The notes under the pieces: generated by a model
The model's input: the letters and a program-made list of their open reading frames with translations, nothing else
The model's database searches: none
What the model was told of the DNA's origin: nothing
Made by a program: the position numbers and the translations under genes
Assembly (NCBI RefSeq): GCF_024753245.1
Contig: NZ_JANUGX010000004.1
Coordinates: 124,001-188,000, forward strand
Direction of reading: 5' to 3'
Length of the DNA: 64,000 bases
DNA from: Massilia norwichensis
GTDB taxonomy: Bacteria; Pseudomonadota; Gammaproteobacteria; Burkholderiales; Burkholderiaceae_D
Shown: piece by piece, positions 1 through 8,826 of the stretch
Position numbering within the stretch: the stretch's first letter is position 1
How the letters are laid out: every line of letters starts with the position of its first letter

Positions 1-255
1 GCGGCCGGTTTCTTGCCACAGTTCGGCCGGCTGTACCAGGGGCATCAGCAGCTCGATCCCGCCGGCCTTGTTCATTTCTTCACGGATGATGGCCTCGACT
101 TTGCGGATCACGCGCAGGCCCAGCGGCATATACGTATAGATGCCGGAACCAAGGCGCTTGATCATCCCGGCCCGCATCATCAGCTTGTGGCTGACGATCT
201 CGGCGTCGGAAGGCGCTTCTTTGAGCGTTGAAATAAAAAATCGTGAGGCGCGCAT
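1..255 (-). CDS. proS: Prolyl-tRNA synthetase, N-terminal part (runs off the window)
   Basis: The first 85 residues of class II prolyl-tRNA synthetase, which charges tRNA-Pro in the cytosol. The reading frame starts at the ATG complementary to 253-255 and stays open to base 1. The N-terminus [20 protein letters not shown], followed by the stretch [20 protein letters not shown] and then [14 protein letters not shown], is the standard start of bacterial ProS, including the GIYTYMPLG part of motif 1. The rest, including motifs 2 and 3 and the editing insertion, lies outside the window. It is divergent from rppH, an arrangement that is common in Burkholderiales. The family call is very secure although the gene is partial. 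Confidence 0.95.
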   Translation of the reverse strand, partial: MRASRFFISTLKEAPSDAEIVSHKLMMRAGMIKRLGSGIYTYMPLGLRVIRKVEAIIREEMNKAGGIELLMPLVQPAELWQETGR

Positions 256-262
256 ATCGATG

Positions 263-291
263 AATTCTTTTTAAAAAGAGAGGGTTATAAT
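263..291 (+). promoter_or_regulatory. Candidate sigma-70 promoter for rppH
   Basis: A perfect TATAAT lies at 286-291 in an AT-rich stretch just outside the proS start, pointing towards rppH. Only a weak -35 (around 264-269) can be proposed at about 16 bases. If it is used, the rppH transcript has a leader of roughly 175 bases. Confidence 0.45.
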
Positions 292-320
292 CGACCTAAT
301 TTTAAAGGATTAGCTGGCCG

Positions 321-404
321 ATGCATCCAATCTTTGTACAAATGGCTCCGAAAGAAGTGGTGCATGCCGTTGTTCCGACGCGAGTTAACGGCAGACATAC
401 CTAA
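321..404 (+). CDS. Possible 27-residue leader ORF upstream of rppH
   Basis: A short open frame in the rppH leader begins ATG at 321 and stops at TAA 402-404. It encodes 27 residues starting MHPIFVQMAPKEVV. A purine-rich AAAGGAT lies at 304-310, about 10 bases upstream, which is a little far for a ribosome binding site. It has no recognised domain. It sits downstream of the TATAAT at 286-291, so it would be transcribed with rppH. It may be chance, or it may be a real upstream ORF; conservation of the peptide in relatives would decide. Confidence 0.2.
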   Translation: MHPIFVQMAPKEVVHAVVPTRVNGRHT

Positions 405-473
405 GGTTCACCGGATCCGTAAGTAAAAATATAAGAGAGAGACCAAGGCCGGCAGAAAGTTTCGAGGTGAATC

Positions 474-1199
474 ATGCTCGATCGTGAAGGGTTCCGACCC
501 AACGTCGGCATCATCCTGCTGAACGCCAACAACGAGGTGTGGTGGGGCAAACGGGTGCGCGAGCACTCCTGGCAATTTCCGCAAGGGGGTATCAAATACG
601 GCGAGACGCCGGAACAGGCAATGTACCGCGAGCTCGAAGAAGAGATCGGCCTGCGCCAGGAGCACGTCAAGATCGTGGGCCGCACCCGCGACTGGCTGCG
701 CTACGAAGTGCCGGACCACTTCATCAAGCGCGAAGTGCGCGGCCACTACCGCGGCCAGAAGCAGATCTGGTTCCTGTTGCGCATGGTCGCGCGCGACAAC
801 GACGTCAACCTGCGCCTGACCGACCATCCCGAGTTCGACGCCTGGCGCTGGCACGACTACTGGGTGCCGCTGGACGTGGTCATCGAGTTCAAGCGCGAGG
901 TCTACCAGCGCGCGCTGCAGGAGTTGTCGCGTTTCCTGACCTGGCCAGCCAATGGCCAGGGCGAACGCCGCCATACCTCGCGCTACCTGCGCCAGCCGCA
1001 CGAGCGCCGCAGCCAGGAAAGAAACAATGGCGGCAATGGCGGTGGCAACGCAGCCAACGCCGGCAATGCCGGCAATGCCCAGGGCGGCGGCAACAAGCAG
1101 GTGGCGAATGCCAGCAGCAAGGCGGTGGTGGCGGCCAGCAAGGCCATCGCCGATGCCGCCGGCAGCTCCAAACTGGTGATGGTGCGCGACAAAGAGTAG
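474..1199 (+). CDS. rppH: RNA pyrophosphohydrolase RppH (Nudix) with low-complexity C-terminal tail
   Basis: RppH removes pyrophosphate from 5'-triphosphate (or diphosphate) mRNA ends and so triggers RNase E-dependent decay. The protein is 241 residues. The Nudix box is perfect: G38, E44, R52-E53-L54, E56-E57, G59-L60. The flanking RppH-specific features [11 protein letters not shown] and HSWQFPQGG are also present. The catalytic domain ends near residue 160. A tail of about 75 residues follows, rich in Gly, Asn, Ala and Ser (GGNGGGNAANAGNAG), and is predicted to be disordered. The ATG at 474 is preceded by AGGTGA at 464-469. E. coli RppH is 176 residues, so the tail is extra, as is usual in Burkholderiales. 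Divergent from proS. Confidence 0.95.
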   Translation: MLDREGFRPNVGIILLNANNEVWWGKRVREHSWQFPQGGIKYGETPEQAMYRELEEEIGLRQEHVKIVGRTRDWLRYEVPDHFIKREVRGHYRGQKQIWFLLRMVARDNDVNLRLTDHPEFDAWRWHDYWVPLDVVIEFKREVYQRALQELSRFLTWPANGQGERRHTSRYLRQPHERRSQERNNGGNGGGNAANAGNAGNAQGGGNKQVANASSKAVVAASKAIADAAGSSKLVMVRDKE

Positions 1200-1229
1200 T
1201 TTTAGTAGCGTAAAAGCAACAACTGAAGA

Positions 1230-1266
1230 GGCGAACGTGTTGTGCAATCGACACGCTCGCCTTTTT
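1230..1266 (+). terminator. Rho-independent terminator after rppH
   Basis: GGCGA-a-CGTGT at 1230-1240 pairs with ACACG-c-TCGCC at 1251-1261, ten base pairs with one A/C mismatch, and is followed directly by TTTTT at 1262-1266. It lies 30 bases after the rppH stop. Confidence 0.8.
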
Positions 1267-1316
1267 GCATTCTTTTGCTTGCTATATTTACAAGCTTGCG
1301 CTGTAGAATCATTTAC

Positions 1317-2819
1317 ATGAACTCACTACTCGGCAAGTTGCTGGCGCTCGGCGCCGCCGGCGTTCTTTTTACCGGCGCCGCGCGCGCCGACGATAAATCT
1401 GCCTGCCAGTATGTGCAACTGGCCAAGGTGCCGCTCCACTACACCGGGCCTTCGCTCGGCATCACGATGGAAGGCACGATCAATGGCACGCCGGCAGTGA
1501 TGCTGGCCGACACCGGCTTCAGCCAGACCTACCTGACCCGTACCGGTACCGAGAAACGCGGCCTGAAGCTGCGGCCCACCGCCGAGCGGATCCAGGGTGT
1601 CGGCGGCATGTCGACCGTGTACACGACCAGGGTCGACGATTTCGCGGCCGGCCCCGCCAAATCCAGCAAGGGTTGGTTGAAAGTGGTCGGCGATACCGGC
1701 ACACCGCCCTGGTTCGAAGCCGCGGTCGGCGCGCCCTTCCTGCTGCAAACCGACATGGAATTGTCGGTGCCGGAAAAGCAGATGCGCTTCTTCAAACCGA
1801 TCGGCTGCGACAGCGCCTGGCTGGCCTACTGGGACAAGAATGCAGTCGTGATCCCGTTCGAGCGGAACGTCACCGGCCAGTTCGCGGTCAACCCGCCTTT
1901 CACGATCGAGATCAATGGCCAGAAGCTGCAAGCCATCATCGACAGCGGCGCCGGTCGTACCGCAATCGACTCGCGCGCGGCGCAGCGCATCGGCATCCGC
2001 CTCGACGGACCGGAGACGATCGCCAATGGCGTCAGCATCGGTGTCGGCGAACGCCACATCGCGAACTGGCGTACCAAGGTAGCGAGCTTCAAGATCGGCG
2101 ACGAGATCATCCGCGATGCCGAGATCGACATCATGGACACCCGCGGCCAGCTCGACATCGACGTCCTGATCGGCGACGATTTCCTGCGCGCGCACCGCGT
2201 GCTGTTCGCCATGGGCCAGAAGAAGATCTACATTTCGTACACAGGCGGCGACGTGTTCGGCAAGCGCCAGCCGATCGAACCCTGGGTCCGCAAGGAAGCC
2301 GAGGACGGCAATCCGGATGCGCAACTGGTGATGGCGCAGCACTACCGCACCGGCAAGGGCGTGCCGCGCGACCCGCGGCTTGCCGGGGAATGGCTGGCCA
2401 AGGCCGCCGCGCAGGGTCACCCGCAAGCCGGGCTGCTGCTCGGGCGCGAGCTGCTGGCCACCGGCAATGCGACCGGCGCCATCGCCAGCATCAAGCCTGC
2501 GCTCGACAAGCTGCCGGCGGAGCGCTACGGCGCGCTGCTGCTCTACCTGGCACGCGTGCGCACCGGCGCGCGCGAAACCGGCGAGCGCGAACTGCAGGCC
2601 ACCTTCGCACGCAGTACGGACAATGCCTGGCCGGGCCCGATTGCCGACTACTACCTCGGCCGCAGCGACGCCGCGACCCTGCTGGCCGCAGCCGCCCGCA
2701 ACGAGCAGCGCGCAAACATCCAGACCTGCCAGGCCAAACTCTACATCGCCGAGCGCGAGGCAGCGCTGGCCGGCACCCCGCCAGCTTCCGAACAGGATTG
2801 CGGCACCGATAACCCATGA
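1317..2819 (+). CDS. Exported double retropepsin-like aspartyl protease with Sel1 repeats (copy 1)
   Basis: A 500-residue protein with a signal peptide (MNSLLGKLLALGAAGVLFTG, AxA-type cleavage near residue 24). It carries two retroviral-type aspartyl protease motifs in one chain: D65-T-G within VMLADTGFS and D209-S-G within AIIDSGAGR. Each is followed by the usual downstream strand (VGAPFLL; LIGDDFL). Retropepsins normally dimerise with one DTG per subunit, so two per chain would allow an intramolecular pseudo-dimer as in pepsin (inference). From about residue 335 come Sel1/TPR-type helices (EDGNPDAQLVMAQHYRTGKG). The start at 1317 is chosen because it gives a clean signal peptide; an open frame continues upstream to 1242 without one. 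Stop and next start overlap as ATGA, so the pair is probably translationally coupled. Substrate unknown; likely periplasmic. Confidence 0.75.
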   Translation: MNSLLGKLLALGAAGVLFTGAARADDKSACQYVQLAKVPLHYTGPSLGITMEGTINGTPAVMLADTGFSQTYLTRTGTEKRGLKLRPTAERIQGVGGMSTVYTTRVDDFAAGPAKSSKGWLKVVGDTGTPPWFEAAVGAPFLLQTDMELSVPEKQMRFFKPIGCDSAWLAYWDKNAVVIPFERNVTGQFAVNPPFTIEINGQKLQAIIDSGAGRTAIDSRAAQRIGIRLDGPETIANGVSIGVGERHIANWRTKVASFKIGDEIIRDAEIDIMDTRGQLDIDVLIGDDFLRAHRVLFAMGQKKIYISYTGGDVFGKRQPIEPWVRKEAEDGNPDAQLVMAQHYRTGKGVPRDPRLAGEWLAKAAAQGHPQAGLLLGRELLATGNATGAIASIKPALDKLPAERYGALLLYLARVRTGARETGERELQATFARSTDNAWPGPIADYYLGRSDAATLLAAAARNEQRANIQTCQAKLYIAEREAALAGTPPASEQDCGTDNP

Positions 2820-4405
2820 ACCAGACCGACATGAAAAAATACCCGCTGGCGCTGTGCGCCGTCGTGGCTTCCACGCTGCTCCTGAACCCGATGGCACGGG
2901 CCGCCGATACGCCGGCGCAGAAGTGCACCTACGTCGAAGTGGCCGACATGCCGCTCAAGTATGCCGGCCCGAGCCTGGTGCCGGCGGTCGACGGCATGAT
3001 CGACGGCGCGCCGGCCGTGATGCTGGTCGATACCGGCGCCTTCGACACGTCGCTGACCATGAACGCTGTCCTCAAGCGCGACCTGGTCATGCACATGACG
3101 GGCCGGTACGTGGACGGCATTGGCGGTTCCTCGCGCCTGTACGCGGCGCGCATCGGCGACTTCGCGATCGGCCCGGTGAAGAGCCAGCGCAAGCGCATCG
3201 ACCTGTACGTGATCGGCGAGACCTCGTTCACGCCGGCCTACGACGCCATCGTCGGCGCCCCCTTCCTGCTGCAGGCCGACCTGGAATTCGACCTGCGCGC
3301 CAAGCGCATGAAGTTCTTCCGCCCGCAGAACTGCGACCGCGACACCCCGCTCAACTACTGGAAGGAAGATGCGGTCAGCGTGCCCTTCGAGTTCACCCGC
3401 AGCACCAGTCCGAACCCGCACTTCACGGTGCTCGTCAACGGCAAGGAGCTGGACGCCTTCATCGACACCGGCGCGTCGAGCAGCTTCCTGACCCTGCGCG
3501 GCGCCAAACGGCTGGGCATCGATGTCAAAAGCACGGACGTCACCCGGCTCGCCGACAGCGGCGGCATCGGCTCGGACCGCGCGGCAAACTGGAGCGCGCC
3601 GGTGCAATCGGTGCAGATCGGCGGTGAGCTCATCAAGGACGTCAGACTCGGCGTGGTCGATGCCCAGAGCGAAGTCCAGGGCGAACTCCTGCTGGGCCAG
3701 GACTTCCTGCGCACCCACCGCGTGCTGTTCGCGATGAGTCAGCGCAAGGTCTACCTGGCTTACCTCGGCGGCGAGATCTTCAAGCGCGGTGCCGGCCTCG
3801 AGCCGTGGATCGTGCAGGAGGCCGACGGCGGCAACGCCGATGCGCAATACGCGCTGGCGACCATGCTCAACACCGGCCGCGGCACCCCGCGCGATCCGAA
3901 GCAGGCCCAGTCCTGGCTGGAAAAGGCCGCTGCCGCCGGCCAGCCGAACGCCAATCTGGTGCTCGGCCGCCAGCAGATGCAGGCCGGAAAACTCGACGAG
4001 GCGATCCCGAAACTGCGCGCCGCCCTCGACCAACTGCCGGCCGAGCACTTCGGCACGCTGTGGTTGTACAACGCCCGCGTGCGCAAAGGCGATGCCGCAT
4101 TGGCGAAGACCGAGCTGGAAGCCAGCATCAAGAGACAGCGCAACGATAACTGGCCGGAGCCGATCACCGAGTTCTACCTTGGCAAGCTCGATGCCAGCGG
4201 CCTGCTGAAGAGCGCGGCGGACGACAAGCAGGCTGCCCGCGCACGCACCTGCATGGCCAATGCGTACATGCGCGAATGGCATGCGGCGCGCGACGAGAAA
4301 GCCCAGGCCGACGCCCTGCTGGCGACCCTGCGCGCCGAATGCGGTCCGGCGCGTCCGGCGGCAGCGCCGGCGGCGCCTGCCCCTGCGCCCGCCGCGGCCC
4401 CGTAA
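2816..4405 (+). CDS. Exported double retropepsin-like aspartyl protease with Sel1 repeats (copy 2)
   Basis: A paralogue of the preceding gene, 529 residues, with the same architecture: signal peptide (KKYPLALCAVVASTLLLNPM, cleavage near AxA 28-30), D72-T-G in VMLVDTGAF, D217-T-G in AFIDTGASS, then Sel1-like repeats (DGGNADAQYALATMLNTGRG). Both D-[TS]-G sites are intact, and the spacing between them is about 145 residues in both copies. The C-terminus has an extra Ala/Pro-rich tail of about 25 residues. The start ATG overlaps the stop of copy 1 by four bases; Met6 is an alternative start. The pair is a tandem duplication that has diverged widely. The protein is probably periplasmic, and nothing in the context fixes a substrate. 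Confidence 0.75.
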   Translation: MNQTDMKKYPLALCAVVASTLLLNPMARAADTPAQKCTYVEVADMPLKYAGPSLVPAVDGMIDGAPAVMLVDTGAFDTSLTMNAVLKRDLVMHMTGRYVDGIGGSSRLYAARIGDFAIGPVKSQRKRIDLYVIGETSFTPAYDAIVGAPFLLQADLEFDLRAKRMKFFRPQNCDRDTPLNYWKEDAVSVPFEFTRSTSPNPHFTVLVNGKELDAFIDTGASSSFLTLRGAKRLGIDVKSTDVTRLADSGGIGSDRAANWSAPVQSVQIGGELIKDVRLGVVDAQSEVQGELLLGQDFLRTHRVLFAMSQRKVYLAYLGGEIFKRGAGLEPWIVQEADGGNADAQYALATMLNTGRGTPRDPKQAQSWLEKAAAAGQPNANLVLGRQQMQAGKLDEAIPKLRAALDQLPAEHFGTLWLYNARVRKGDAALAKTELEASIKRQRNDNWPEPITEFYLGKLDASGLLKSAADDKQAARARTCMANAYMREWHAARDEKAQADALLATLRAECGPARPAAAPAAPAPAPAAAP

Positions 4406-4485
4406 GCCCTGCGCACAATGTGGCCGGACCGGCAACAGCGGTCCGGCCGCCGGCGCCGAAAACGCCGGCGCGCTACAATGGGCGC

Positions 4486-4911
4486 ATGTTCACACCTTCT
4501 TCCAACGATGTGCGCCGCTTCTTCTGCGAAGCCTGGCGCAAGCGCCGCGCCGGCGAGATCCTGACGCCGATGGACGCGATCGCGGCCGACTGGATCGACC
4601 AGCATCCCGAATACCACGACGCCCTGATGGATGCCGACGAGGCCGTGGCGCGCGACTATTCGGTCGAAGGCGGCCAGCCGAATCCTTTCCTGCACCTGTC
4701 GATGCACCTGTCGATCGTCGAGCAGGTCTCGGTCGACCAGCCGCGCGGCATCAAGGCCGCGCACGACGCGCTGGCCGCCCGCATCGGCGAGCACGATGCC
4801 CACCACGAGATCATGGAATGCCTGGGCGAGATGATCTGGACCTCCCAGCGCAGCGGCTTGCCGCCGGATGCGGAGGCCTACATCGACTGCGTGCGCCGCC
4901 GCGTCCGCTAG
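4486..4911 (+). CDS. DUF1841 family protein
   Basis: A 141-residue soluble protein beginning MFTPSSNDVRRFFCEAWRK. The run NPFLHLSMHLSIVEQVSVDQ followed by a histidine-rich DAHHEIMECLGEMIW is characteristic of the DUF1841 family, widespread in Beta- and Gammaproteobacteria. The several His/Glu residues could bind metal, but no function is known. It follows the aspartyl protease pair by 80 bases and converges on the SulP gene with only four bases between stops. An open frame extends upstream of 4486 but shows no family resemblance, so the start at 4486 is preferred. Confidence 0.85.
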   Translation: MFTPSSNDVRRFFCEAWRKRRAGEILTPMDAIAADWIDQHPEYHDALMDADEAVARDYSVEGGQPNPFLHLSMHLSIVEQVSVDQPRGIKAAHDALAARIGEHDAHHEIMECLGEMIWTSQRSGLPPDAEAYIDCVRRRVR

Positions 4912-4915
4912 GACC

Positions 4916-6421
<1,506 letters not shown>

Positions 6422-6432
6422 GGCGGACTCCG

Positions 6433-6467
6433 AAAAAAACAAAGTCCGCCAGCGTGAACCGGCGGAC
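6433..6467 (-). terminator. Intrinsic terminator between cytochrome c genes and SulP gene
   Basis: Read on the minus strand, GTCCGCC (6467-6461) pairs with GGCGGAC (6450-6444) and is followed by TTTGTTTTTTT: a strong terminator. The second arm can instead pair with AGTCCGCC at 6429-6422, immediately before the SulP TTG start, giving a mutually exclusive hairpin that would cover the ribosome binding site in read-through RNA. Confidence 0.8.
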
Positions 6468-6497
6468 CAGAGAGACCGCTATTTTACTAGCTCGGAC

Positions 6498-6851
6498 TTA
6501 TTTGCGAACGACCAGTGGCCCCGGCAGGCTTTGCAGATAAGCCGCGATGTCGACCATGTCGCGGTCCGACAGCGGCTGGGCCATGCCGGCCATGATCGGG
6601 TTGTTACGGCCGTTCATGACCTTGTCGCCGCGCTTGTAGGCGTTCAGCGCGTGGACCAGGTAGTCCGCGTGCTGGCCGGCCAGCTTCGGATAGCTCGGGT
6701 CGATCGGGGTCTTGTAGTCGGCGCCGTGGCAGGACGCGCAGTTGTACTTCTTGGCCAGCTCGGCGCCGCGCGAGGTGTCGCCGCCGGCGAAGGCAGCGCC
6801 GGATGCGGACAGGGCCGCCGCGCAGGACAGGGCAAGGATGAGTTTATGCAT
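6498..6851 (-). CDS. Class I c-type cytochrome, exported
   Basis: A 117-residue periplasmic monohaem cytochrome c. It has a signal peptide (MHKLILALSCAAALSASGAAFA), one haem site CASCH, and an axial Met candidate in NNPIMAGMAQPLSDRDM near the C-terminus. The C-terminal DMVDIAAYLQSL helix is typical of cytochrome c class I / c553-like proteins that act as small electron carriers. It is the second gene of a pair with the upstream cytochrome c, 12 bases apart, so co-transcribed. The terminator at 6433-6467 follows. Confidence 0.9.
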   Translation of the reverse strand: MHKLILALSCAAALSASGAAFAGGDTSRGAELAKKYNCASCHGADYKTPIDPSYPKLAGQHADYLVHALNAYKRGDKVMNGRNNPIMAGMAQPLSDRDMVDIAAYLQSLPGPLVVRK

Positions 6852-6863
6852 GGTGTCCCCGGC

Positions 6864-7211
6864 TTATTTGTTGGGCGTGGCGCTGGACTGCTGCGCATAG
6901 TACGCGGCGATATCGGCGATGTCCTGGTCCGACAGCACGCGGGCGGTCGGGGTCATCTGCGGATGCTTGCGGTCGCCCTTCTTGTAGGCCTGCAGGGCGG
7001 CTTCGATGTATTTGGCGGACTGGCCGCCGATCATCGGCACCTGGTAGACCTCGGGGAAGGCGGTCTTGTATTCGGGGATGCCGTGGCAGCCGATACATTG
7101 TTCGATCTTGTTCGGCGCAGCCTTCGGGTTGGCGACGATGTCGGCTGCGCTGGCCGCGCCGGCCGCACTGGCAGCTGCGGCAAACATCAGTACTGCTAAC
7201 GGTTTTTTCAT
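6864..7211 (-). CDS. Class I c-type cytochrome, exported
   Basis: A 115-residue paralogue of the next gene. It has a signal peptide (MKKPLAVLMFAAAASAAGAA), haem motif CIGCH, a candidate axial Met in KHPQMTPTARVLSDQD, and a C-terminal helix DIADIAAYYAQQ. The start at 7211 is chosen because it begins a standard signal peptide; 18 upstream codons are open but unlike one. First gene of the two-gene cytochrome unit, divergent from the moxR operon. A role as an electron carrier to a terminal oxidase is likely but the partner is not visible. Confidence 0.9.
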   Translation of the reverse strand: MKKPLAVLMFAAAASAAGAASAADIVANPKAAPNKIEQCIGCHGIPEYKTAFPEVYQVPMIGGQSAKYIEAALQAYKKGDRKHPQMTPTARVLSDQDIADIAAYYAQQSSATPNK

Positions 7212-7387
7212 GATTGGGAATCGTAAGGTTGAATCGAATACCGCAACTGCACAAAAACTTAGCATTTGTACTACGAAGAGCCGATTCTATATGAAGAACA
7301 TGGCTCAGTCTACAAAGCAACAATTCAGCGTGGCTGAAGCAAGTGGCATATACTTCTTTGCATTTCCATACCGCCCCGCAAACGCCC

Positions 7388-8242
7388 ATGCACGCTTCCC
7401 AACGCTTCGAAGGCAGCGACAACTACGTCGCCACCGATGACCTGAAACTGGCCGTCAACGCCGCCCTCACCCTGGCCCGCCCGCTGCTGATCAAGGGCGA
7501 ACCCGGCACCGGCAAGACCATGCTGGCGGAAGAAGTGGCGGCGGCGCTGGGCATGCCGCTGCTGCAGTGGCACATCAAGTCGACCACCAAGGCCCAACAG
7601 GGCCTGTACGAATACGACGCCGTGTCGCGCCTGCGCGATTCGCAACTGGGCGACGAGCGCGTGCGCGACATCCATAACTACATTGTCAAGGGCGTGCTGT
7701 GGCAGGCCTTCACGGCGCCGGAACCGGTGGTGCTGCTGATCGACGAGATCGACAAGGCCGACATCGAATTCCCGAACGACCTGCTGCGCGAACTCGACCG
7801 CATGGAGTTCTATGTGTACGAAACGCGCGAGATGGTGGTCGCCAGGCACCGCCCGCTGGTGATCATCACCTCGAACAACGAGAAGGAACTGCCGGACGCC
7901 TTCCTGCGCCGCTGCTTCTTCCACTACATCAAATTCCCGGACCGCGAGACGATGGCGGAAATCGTCAAGGTCCACTACCCGAACCTGAAGCAGGAACTGC
8001 TTGCCGCCGCGCTGGAAAACTTCTACCAGCTGCGCGAGGTGGCGGGCCTCAAGAAGAAGCCGTCGACCTCCGAATTCCTCGACTGGCTGAAACTGCTGCT
8101 GGCCGAGGACATCCCGGTCGAGGCGCTGCGCAGCCAGGATGCGAAGACCATCGTGCCGCCGCTGCACGGCGCCCTGCTGAAGAACGAGCAGGACGTGCAC
8201 CTGTTCGAGCGCCTGGTGGCGATGGCGAGGCACAACCGATGA
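7388..8242 (+). CDS. MoxR-family AAA+ ATPase
   Basis: A 284-residue cytosolic AAA+ ATPase. Walker A is GEPGTGKT (residues 35-42), Walker B is VVLLIDEIDKAD, sensor 1 is ITSN, and DAFLRRCFF contains the arginine finger region. MoxR proteins act as chaperones with von Willebrand factor A proteins, and one such gene lies two positions downstream. The ATG at 7388 (MHASQRFEGSDNY) is preferred to a GTG 15 codons upstream, since family members start here. The stop overlaps the GNAT start by four bases (ATGA), implying coupled translation. Clients unknown. Confidence 0.9.
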   Translation: MHASQRFEGSDNYVATDDLKLAVNAALTLARPLLIKGEPGTGKTMLAEEVAAALGMPLLQWHIKSTTKAQQGLYEYDAVSRLRDSQLGDERVRDIHNYIVKGVLWQAFTAPEPVVLLIDEIDKADIEFPNDLLRELDRMEFYVYETREMVVARHRPLVIITSNNEKELPDAFLRRCFFHYIKFPDRETMAEIVKVHYPNLKQELLAAALENFYQLREVAGLKKKPSTSEFLDWLKLLLAEDIPVEALRSQDAKTIVPPLHGALLKNEQDVHLFERLVAMARHNR

Positions 8243-8826
8243 TCCGCGTCGATCCGGTCACGCTCGAATTCAACGGCGTGCGCCTGGAACCGCTGGCGCT
8301 GCACCACGTCGACGGCCTGCGCGCCGCCGCGGCGGACGGCGAGCTGTGGAATCTGCGCATCACCTCGGTGCCGGCGCCGCACGAGACCGAACAATACGTG
8401 CGCACCGCGCTGGAGACGGATAACCGGATCGCCTTCGCGGTGGTCGACGTGACGAGCGGCCAGGTGATCGGTTCGACCAGCTACCACGACATCCTGCCCG
8501 CCGTCGACCGCGTCGAGATCGGCTACACCTGGTACGCCAGGAGCAGCCAGCGCAGCCACGTCAACACCAGCTGCAAGCTGCTGCTGCTTTCGCACGCCTT
8601 CGACACCCTGGGCTGCGCGGTGGTCGGCCTGCGCACCGATAACTTCAACCACGCTTCGCAGGCCGCCATCGAGCGCCTGGGCGCGAAGAAGGATGGCGTG
8701 ATCCGCCACCACGCGCTGCGCCGCGACGGCACCGTGCGCGATACCGTCATGTACAGCATCCTGCGCGGCGAGTGGCCCGAGATCAAATCGCAGTTGCACT
8801 ACCGGTTGAGCAGGCATGCTGATTGA
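8239..8826 (+). CDS. GNAT-family N-acetyltransferase (RimJ/RimL-like)
   Basis: A 195-residue acetyltransferase of the RimJ/RimL-like GNAT type. The features are VTLEFNGVRLEPLALHHVDG at the start, a central VIGSTSYHDILPAVDRVEIG strand pair, TWYARSSQRSHVNTSCKLLL in the acetyl-CoA loop position, and AAIERLGAKKDGVIRHH near the end, where RimJ/L proteins have EKLGF. It is wedged between moxR (ATGA overlap) and the VWA gene (11-base overlap), so all three are made from one message. The acceptor is unknown; modification of a client of the MoxR/VWA pair is only a guess. Confidence 0.85.
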   Translation: MIRVDPVTLEFNGVRLEPLALHHVDGLRAAAADGELWNLRITSVPAPHETEQYVRTALETDNRIAFAVVDVTSGQVIGSTSYHDILPAVDRVEIGYTWYARSSQRSHVNTSCKLLLLSHAFDTLGCAVVGLRTDNFNHASQAAIERLGAKKDGVIRHHALRRDGTVRDTVMYSILRGEWPEIKSQLHYRLSRHAD

